Made by a program: the position numbers and the translations under genes | In this document: piece by piece, positions 58,632 through 64,000 of the stretch | Numbering within the stretch: the stretch's first letter is position 1 | How the letters are laid out: each line of letters starts with the position of its first letter | From: Bacteroidales bacterium | Lineage (GTDB): Bacteria; Bacteroidota; Bacteroidia; Bacteroidales; F082 | DNA: 64,000 nt | Assembly: GCA_013141455.1 (NCBI GenBank) | Contig: JABFQW010000015.1 | Span: 1-64,000, forward strand | Reading direction: 5' to 3' | The notes under the pieces: generated by a model | Database searches by the model: none | What the model was told of the DNA's origin: nothing | Seen by the model: the letters and a program-made list of their open reading frames with translations, nothing else

Positions 58632-60356
58632 ATGAAGATAAAATCACTGTTAACTATTGCTTTTGTAATGATCACTTTCTGTTTAACAGCCCAATCAGAA
58701 GGTGAAGAAATGTTGGGTGATACACTCCTGATGATTCAGGAAGATTCGTTAAACACACAATCACCAGAAAGTATTGAAGCTGAGAACAATGGACTTGCCT
58801 ATATCGAAGATTCGCCTATCGTTCGTATGCTGGATAGTTTGCTTCGCATTCAGTATTTTAGTGACAGTATGTTGTGGTATGATACGGTTAATTTAAATAA
58901 ATATGGTTTTTCGCCGCTCGATGTTCCTAATTACCCGGATAGCATTTACGCTGCCCGTATTGCTGAACTGGATCGTGAATCGCCCCTCGATTTAATTTAC
59001 AACAGGCATGTCAAAGCCTTTATTGAACTCTATGGCATGCGCAAACGTGGCCTTACGGGAAGGGCGTTGGGACTATCGTATGTCTATTTTCCGATGATTG
59101 AGGAGCAGCTCGATAAATACAATATTCCGTTGGAAATGAAGTATCTGGCCATCGTTGAATCGGCACTGAACCCAACAGCTGGTTCACCTGTAGGAGCTAA
59201 GGGTCTGTGGCAATTTATGTATGGTACCGGTAAAGTATATAACCTGAAAGTTACCTCCCTCGTCGATGATCGTTTCGATCCTTTTAAAGCTACGGAAGCG
59301 GCCTGTAAACACATGAACGATCTTTATAATATGTATCAGGACTGGTATCTGGTGCTTGCAGCGTATAATTCGGGCGCGGGTACGGTGAATCGTGCCATAC
59401 GTCGTGCCGGTGGGGTAAAAGATTATTGGGCGATCTGGCCCTTTCTTCCAAAAGAAACACGTGGTTATGTTCCGGCATTCATCGCGGTAAATTATGTGAT
59501 GAACTATGCATCAGAACATAATATTTATCCGATCAGCCCGGGGATTATCGCCAATGGAACTGATACTGTCACCGTTACGGAAGTAGTTTCGTTCGATCAG
59601 TTGAACGAGATGTTGGGCATTCCCATGCGTGACCTGAAATTTTTTAACCCCCAATATAAACGTGATATTATTCCGGCAACTTGTGAGAAACCATATATAC
59701 TGCGTATTCCTACAAATTTTGTTGGTGATTTCATCAATAACGAATCTGAGCTTTATGCCTATAAAACCAAAAAAGGTGTTGAGAAGTATAAGTTACTCGA
59801 AGAAGTTGAAAAAGTAAGTGACCAATCGGTTCATGTCGTTCGCAAAGGCGAAAATCTTGGTGCCATCGCCAAAAAATATAGCGTAAGTGTAAATCAACTG
59901 AAGTCGTGGAATAATCTGAAAAGCACCAACCTTCGTATCGGACAAAAATTAACCCTGTTCAATTCGGGTGCACCGATGGCACAAATAACAAAATCGCCTC
60001 AGAAACGTTCGACCAGTCCGACACATCATACTGTGAAATCAGGCGAAACACTTGGCATTATTGCAGATAAATATAAATGCAATGTAACTGATTTACAGGA
60101 ATGGAATGGTTTACGAAGCACCAAACTTCAGGTTGGCCAGCAACTGAAAGTTTACCCGCCATCGGAAGAGAAAGCGCAAAAAGGAGAAGTAAATGGTAAA
60201 TACATTTATCACACCGTAAAAGCAGGTGATACACTTTGGGATATTGCCCGCGCTTATGACGGTGTAACCGTTGATCAGATTAAGAGACTGAATAAACTTA
60301 GCAAAAACTCGAAACTTCAGATTGGTCAGAAGTTAAAAGTTGCATCAGCAGGCTAA
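58632..60356 (+). CDS. Lytic transglycosylase with LysM repeats (MltD-like)
   Basis: SLT core AIVESALNPTAGSPVGAKGLWQFMYGTGK...LAAYNSGAGTVNRAIRRAGG; three LysM repeats (VRKGENLGAIAKKY, VKSGETLGIIADKY, VKAGDTLWDIARAY). Confidence 0.95.
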   Translation: MKIKSLLTIAFVMITFCLTAQSEGEEMLGDTLLMIQEDSLNTQSPESIEAENNGLAYIEDSPIVRMLDSLLRIQYFSDSMLWYDTVNLNKYGFSPLDVPNYPDSIYAARIAELDRESPLDLIYNRHVKAFIELYGMRKRGLTGRALGLSYVYFPMIEEQLDKYNIPLEMKYLAIVESALNPTAGSPVGAKGLWQFMYGTGKVYNLKVTSLVDDRFDPFKATEAACKHMNDLYNMYQDWYLVLAAYNSGAGTVNRAIRRAGGVKDYWAIWPFLPKETRGYVPAFIAVNYVMNYASEHNIYPISPGIIANGTDTVTVTEVVSFDQLNEMLGIPMRDLKFFNPQYKRDIIPATCEKPYILRIPTNFVGDFINNESELYAYKTKKGVEKYKLLEEVEKVSDQSVHVVRKGENLGAIAKKYSVSVNQLKSWNNLKSTNLRIGQKLTLFNSGAPMAQITKSPQKRSTSPTHHTVKSGETLGIIADKYKCNVTDLQEWNGLRSTKLQVGQQLKVYPPSEEKAQKGEVNGKYIYHTVKAGDTLWDIARAYDGVTVDQIKRLNKLSKNSKLQIGQKLKVASAG

Positions 60357-60616
60357 TCAGTTTATCTCCGATTGTATTCATGCCTTAAGCCAATACTCGC
60401 TGTTAACGTATTAGTTTTCAACTATTTCATCTGGTATCCGGGCAATTCAACTCATTGAACTATCGTTGGTTTACTTTTGATTTCGATTCAGATTCAATAT
60501 GGTATCCGCTTCTCAGCCGGCATAAAACAAGCTAATGTCAGATGGTTCAATCAACAAGGATATGTCGGCGAAACCAATATTAATTATTGGATCGTAATAC
60601 AATGTTGTTTAGTTAA

Positions 60617-60901
60617 GGTCTGCTGGAAAACTCATTGAAGGTTCGGCTTGACCTCGTAGAGGTCACATGTTTATAGACAAATGATGATGAGAAAGCTGTT
60701 CGACCCCAGCCGGGGTCGCATATTTACTTGTTAGATTTATTTTCTATAAACATTTTATCCCTCCGGGATAATTTTTCGTCAGACCGAAATTTTAAGTGCA
60801 CGCATTTATTGGTTGCACCTTAAAATTGCCTGCATTTCTTTCTTACAAATCATCATCTATATTATTCAATACCAAAGAGTAAGCTGTTTTTCAGCAAACT
60901 C
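60617..60901. mobile_element. 285-bp MITE-like element, copy 2 (flanking repeat TAGTTA(AGG))
   Basis: AGGTCTGCTGGAAAACTC...GTTTTTCAGCAAACTC; flanked by TAGTTAAGG at 60611-60619 and 60902-60910; same length and internal palindromes as copy 1. Confidence 0.85.
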
Positions 60902-61056
60902 TAGTTAAGGGATTAATCATCAATAAAAGATTCATCTGCCATCCTTCCACTCCCTCGTCTTGAAAACGAGACAGGCTGCTCAGGATTACTGTCAGTCTGA
61001 GCGCAGTCGAAGACTGTTTTCTTGACTAAACGACATTGGATTGTAATACGCTAATT

Positions 61057-61470
61057 CTACTCTTTTTTGAAAGTAGTTTTAATCGTGCCAAGTGGTGTCG
61101 AACTTTCAGCAGTAATTTTTCCGTCGGCCAGCTTACCAAGTTCAATTGGCTTCATATCATCCTGTTTGTAAGCATATTTGATCAAACCATTTGCTTCATC
61201 TAAAAACCAGAACAAAGTTTGTGGCTCACTGTTGGTATCAATGTAGAGCAACATGACCGAATCATTCTGAATTTTGAAGAAGACCTGTTTGTTTTCAAGC
61301 CCAACCTGACGAATCATTTCAGGACTTGCTACTTGCTCATCAAATTTAACGTCAACCGTCTCTGCTTTCCAGATTCCGATTAACTTACTCTTTGGATTTG
61401 AATTACAAGCGCTTAACGCCAAAAACAAAGCAATTATACCTATGAGCGATGCGGTTCTTAGTGATTTCAT
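61057..61470 (-). CDS. Hypothetical lipoprotein
   Basis: 137 aa; MKSLRTASLIGIIALFLALSACNSNPKSKLIGIWKAE (lipobox, lipocalin-like GxW). Confidence 0.8.
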   Translation of the reverse strand: MKSLRTASLIGIIALFLALSACNSNPKSKLIGIWKAETVDVKFDEQVASPEMIRQVGLENKQVFFKIQNDSVMLLYIDTNSEPQTLFWFLDEANGLIKYAYKQDDMKPIELGKLADGKITAESSTPLGTIKTTFKKE

Positions 61471-61525
61471 AAAAAATTATTTTCAACAAAATTATAAAAA
61501 AGCTTGACATTATTCAGAATAAATC

Positions 61526-61533
61526 TATTTTTG
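61526..61533 (+). promoter_or_regulatory. -7 box TATTTTTG of tetR operon
   Basis: Matches TAnnTTTG. Confidence 0.5.
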
Positions 61534-61540
61534 CCAAACG

Positions 61541-61560
61541 GTTTAACCATATAGTTAAAC
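61541..61560. promoter_or_regulatory. Putative TetR-family operator
   Basis: Perfect 7-bp half sites GTTTAAC-catata-GTTAAAC immediately downstream of the -7 box and 15 bp before the tetR ATG. Confidence 0.75.
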
Positions 61561-61575
61561 TATCTGATTAATATT

Positions 61576-62178
61576 ATGACAACTGAAGAACAGATTCTCG
61601 TAGCAGCACGTAAGGTTTTCGTTCGAAAAGGGATGGAAGGCAGCCGTATGCAGGAAATTGCTGATGAAGCCGGTATTAACAAGGCTTTACTGCATTACTA
61701 CTTCAGAAGCAAGGAGAAACTTTTCGAACAGATTTTTAAAGAAGGATTGGGTCAATTATGGCCTAAGGTTCAGGTTTCTATCGAAGAATCGGACGGAATT
61801 TGCGAATTTGTCGAATCATTTATAGGCCATTATCTCGATACTATAAAAGAACTGCCTTATCTTCCTCAATTTATACTGCACGAAATAAACCGCGATCCTT
61901 CGATCATTGTTTCGGTTATCAAAGGACAAGGATTGCCTTTTCCGAAAGTTCAGGCGCTGATCGATAAAGATGTAGCCGCCGGTAGAATTAAACCAATCCA
62001 ACTTGAACACCTGATGGTGAATATGGTCTCAATGGTTCTGTTTCCGGTTATTGGGCAGCCTATCATTCAGGCTATACTTTTTAACAACGATTCTGAAAAA
62101 TACGCGAACTTTCTTGATGAACGCAAATCGGTTGTTACATCCTTTGTTCTTCAGGCAATTGGCTCAAATACAAAATGA
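61576..62178 (+). CDS. TetR/AcrR family transcriptional regulator
   Basis: 200 aa; EEQILVAARKVFVRKGMEGSRMQEIADEAGINKALLHYYFRSKEKLFEQIF. Confidence 0.96.
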   Translation: MTTEEQILVAARKVFVRKGMEGSRMQEIADEAGINKALLHYYFRSKEKLFEQIFKEGLGQLWPKVQVSIEESDGICEFVESFIGHYLDTIKELPYLPQFILHEINRDPSIIVSVIKGQGLPFPKVQALIDKDVAAGRIKPIQLEHLMVNMVSMVLFPVIGQPIIQAILFNNDSEKYANFLDERKSVVTSFVLQAIGSNTK

Positions 62179-62181
62179 TAT

Positions 62182-63468
62182 ATGAGAAATATACTTATTG
62201 GTTTCTTTGTGTTGTTCATCACGGGTTATGATACGCAAGCCCAAACAACAAGATCAGTTTACTCACTAAATCAATTGATGGACAGTGCCATCAACCACTT
62301 TCCGGTGAGCAGCCAGCGGTTGGTTTATGATCGCAACACACAACTGAATCAGGAAAATATTGAACAAACTTTTTATCCAACCATGCAGTTGAATGGTCAG
62401 GTATCGTACCAGTCGGAGGTTACCCAATTGAAAATCCCGATCCAGGGTTTTACGGCTCCCGAAATGGCGAAAGACTGGTATAAACTCAACCTCGATATCA
62501 GCCAGATGATCTATGATGGAGGCAGCCGGAAAAGCCAGCGTGAGATCGAAACATTTAATTTTAAAGGTCAGGTAAACAATGTGTTACAACAGGAGTTTCA
62601 TTTTAAAGAAATGATTTCGAAAATATATTTCAGGATACTGTTGTTCGATAAAAGTATCGGTGTTTTGAAATCAAGTGCGAAGTCGCTTCAGGGAACCCTG
62701 GATGAAATGCAGGCTGCACTGAAAGGCGGGACGATATTGCAGGCCGATGTGAACGCGATAAAAGCCGAATACCTTGGTTTATATCAAAAGATACAGGAGG
62801 CCGAAAGTAATAAAATGGCCGCCATCGACCTGCTTTCAGTATATACCGCCGTACCGGTCAAAGCGAACGACAGTCTCCTGATCCCACCGGTTTCAGATGA
62901 TTTTATCTATGTCAACCTTCGCCCCGAACTGACACAATTGAAACTGCAACAGGAGAAGTTAGGAAAGATGAAATCGCTCCTTGGTGCAAAACAGCGGCCT
63001 ATTGTTCAGGCTTATGGTCAATTAGGTTATGGACGACCCGGGCTGAATATGCTCGAAGACGATTTCAAAGGCTATTATATTGCCGGTTTGAGGCTCAATT
63101 ATAAATTCTGGGACTGGAATACAACCAACCGCGAGAAACAGTTGTTGGGATTACAGCAACAGGTACTGGAATCGGAAAAAGAAAACTTTGATTTAAATCT
63201 AAGAGCAAACTTTGCATCACAATTACAGGAAATTGAAAAATTAAAGAACCTGATAGAAACGGATAAAGAAATCATCGCACTACAGGAAACCGTGGTCGAA
63301 GCTTCAAAAAAAAGATTGAAAAGTGGTACAATCACTACTGCGGCCTATATTCAGGAATTTGAGAAATACACCAGGAGTCAGCTCAATTATCAAATGAATA
63401 CGATTAAATTGGTCAATGCCAATATAGATTATATGTTTTTAACCGGAAATTTTAATACCCATGAATAG
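62182..63468 (+). CDS. TolC family outer-membrane efflux protein
   Basis: 428 aa; signal peptide, long alpha-helical segments, LNLDISQMIYDGGSRKSQRE. Confidence 0.92.
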   Translation: MRNILIGFFVLFITGYDTQAQTTRSVYSLNQLMDSAINHFPVSSQRLVYDRNTQLNQENIEQTFYPTMQLNGQVSYQSEVTQLKIPIQGFTAPEMAKDWYKLNLDISQMIYDGGSRKSQREIETFNFKGQVNNVLQQEFHFKEMISKIYFRILLFDKSIGVLKSSAKSLQGTLDEMQAALKGGTILQADVNAIKAEYLGLYQKIQEAESNKMAAIDLLSVYTAVPVKANDSLLIPPVSDDFIYVNLRPELTQLKLQQEKLGKMKSLLGAKQRPIVQAYGQLGYGRPGLNMLEDDFKGYYIAGLRLNYKFWDWNTTNREKQLLGLQQQVLESEKENFDLNLRANFASQLQEIEKLKNLIETDKEIIALQETVVEASKKRLKSGTITTAAYIQEFEKYTRSQLNYQMNTIKLVNANIDYMFLTGNFNTHE

Positions 63469-64000
63469 ATTATTAAACCTATTGACGGTACTTCTGATAC
63501 CGATCATCACCTTTACTTCATGCAACCAAAATGGTACCAGCTCGGATGCATTCGGTAATTTTGAGGCAACCGAAATCATGGTTTCAGCGCTTGCTTCAGG
63601 ACAACTTACCTCTTTCAACATCCAGGAAGGCGAGTCACTCGAAGCGAACCAGGTGATCGGTTTGGTTGACACCATTGATCTTTCACTTCGTAAAGCACAG
63701 TTATTCAGCCAGAAACAAGCAATACTTTCAAGGATGGTTGCGGTGAATGCCCAGATAGCAGTGAATGACCAACAACTCGTAAATGCCCGGGTCGATCAGG
63801 AACGGATTCACAATTTATTGGCTGACAGAGCGGCCACGGTCAAACAAAAAGATGATATTGATGGCAGCATCAAACTTATTGAAAGGCAGATGGCTGCGAC
63901 GAGGGCACAATTGGAAAGTATCAGAAGTGAAGCAACAGCACTCGACAGCCAGGTTACACAGATAAACGAGTCCATCCGCAAATCGACCATCATCAACCCC
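63461..64000 (+). CDS. HlyD-family efflux periplasmic adaptor (lipoprotein), partial at right edge
   Basis: Manual translation MNRLLNLLTVLLIPIITFTSCNQNGTSSDAFGNFEATEIMVSALASGQLTSFNIQEGESLEANQVIGLVDTIDLSLRKAQLF..., overlaps the tolC stop; open to window end. Confidence 0.88.
   Translation, partial: MNRLLNLLTVLLIPIITFTSCNQNGTSSDAFGNFEATEIMVSALASGQLTSFNIQEGESLEANQVIGLVDTIDLSLRKAQLFSQKQAILSRMVAVNAQIAVNDQQLVNARVDQERIHNLLADRAATVKQKDDIDGSIKLIERQMAATRAQLESIRSEATALDSQVTQINESIRKSTIINP

Noticed and set aside
60480-60616. Possible remnant of a barrel protein gene (frame IQIQYGIRFSAGIKQANVRWFNQQGYVGETNINYWIVIQ) interrupted by the MITE
   Set aside because: Short, no start codon or clear homologue recognised; could be chance open frame. 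Worth a blastx only.
1-64000. tRNA/rRNA genes or complete insertion sequences
   Set aside because: No cloverleaf-like or rRNA sequence and no transposase or integrase ORF was recognised by eye; tRNAscan-SE/ISfinder not run.

Overview
This is a Bacteroidetes (Bacteroidales-like) chromosomal window, mostly core housekeeping genes: trpS, rng, HU, mutY, ssb, gldD, corA, DAHP synthase/chorismate mutase, asnS, rpoN, an acyl-CoA carboxylase operon, class II aldolase, ruvB, queG, a PhoB/PhoR-like pair, B12-dependent RNR, aspS, tatA and an mltD-like gene. There are four secreted proteins with T9SS-type C-termini, one of which closely resembles the Porphyromonas peptidylarginine deiminase PPAD. The unusual content is mostly between genes. 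(1) A ~2.5 kb accessory island (42.2-44.7 kb) is bounded by an in-phase, ~90% identical 96-bp copy of the 3' end of the B12-dependent RNR gene. In its last 25 codons the copy differs only synonymously. The island also carries tandem repeats, a MITE with a perfect 10-bp target duplication, and two small genes separated by cassette-like repeats. (2) Two 285-bp MITE-like elements, each with TIRs and an apparent 6-bp target duplication, carry three regularly spaced palindromes. (3) A separate ~190-bp nested-palindrome repeat family has one intact and two partial copies. (4) A HEPN/MNT pair has a HEPN reading frame interrupted by an in-frame TAA just after its promoter-proximal start. (5) Two short ORFs absent from the supplied track (29 aa and 39 aa) are called. 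(6) There is a clear TetR-type operator and a rare perfect Shine-Dalgarno in front of corA. I found no CRISPR array, rRNA, tRNA, complete IS element or integrase. All family assignments come from reading motifs; no database search was run.
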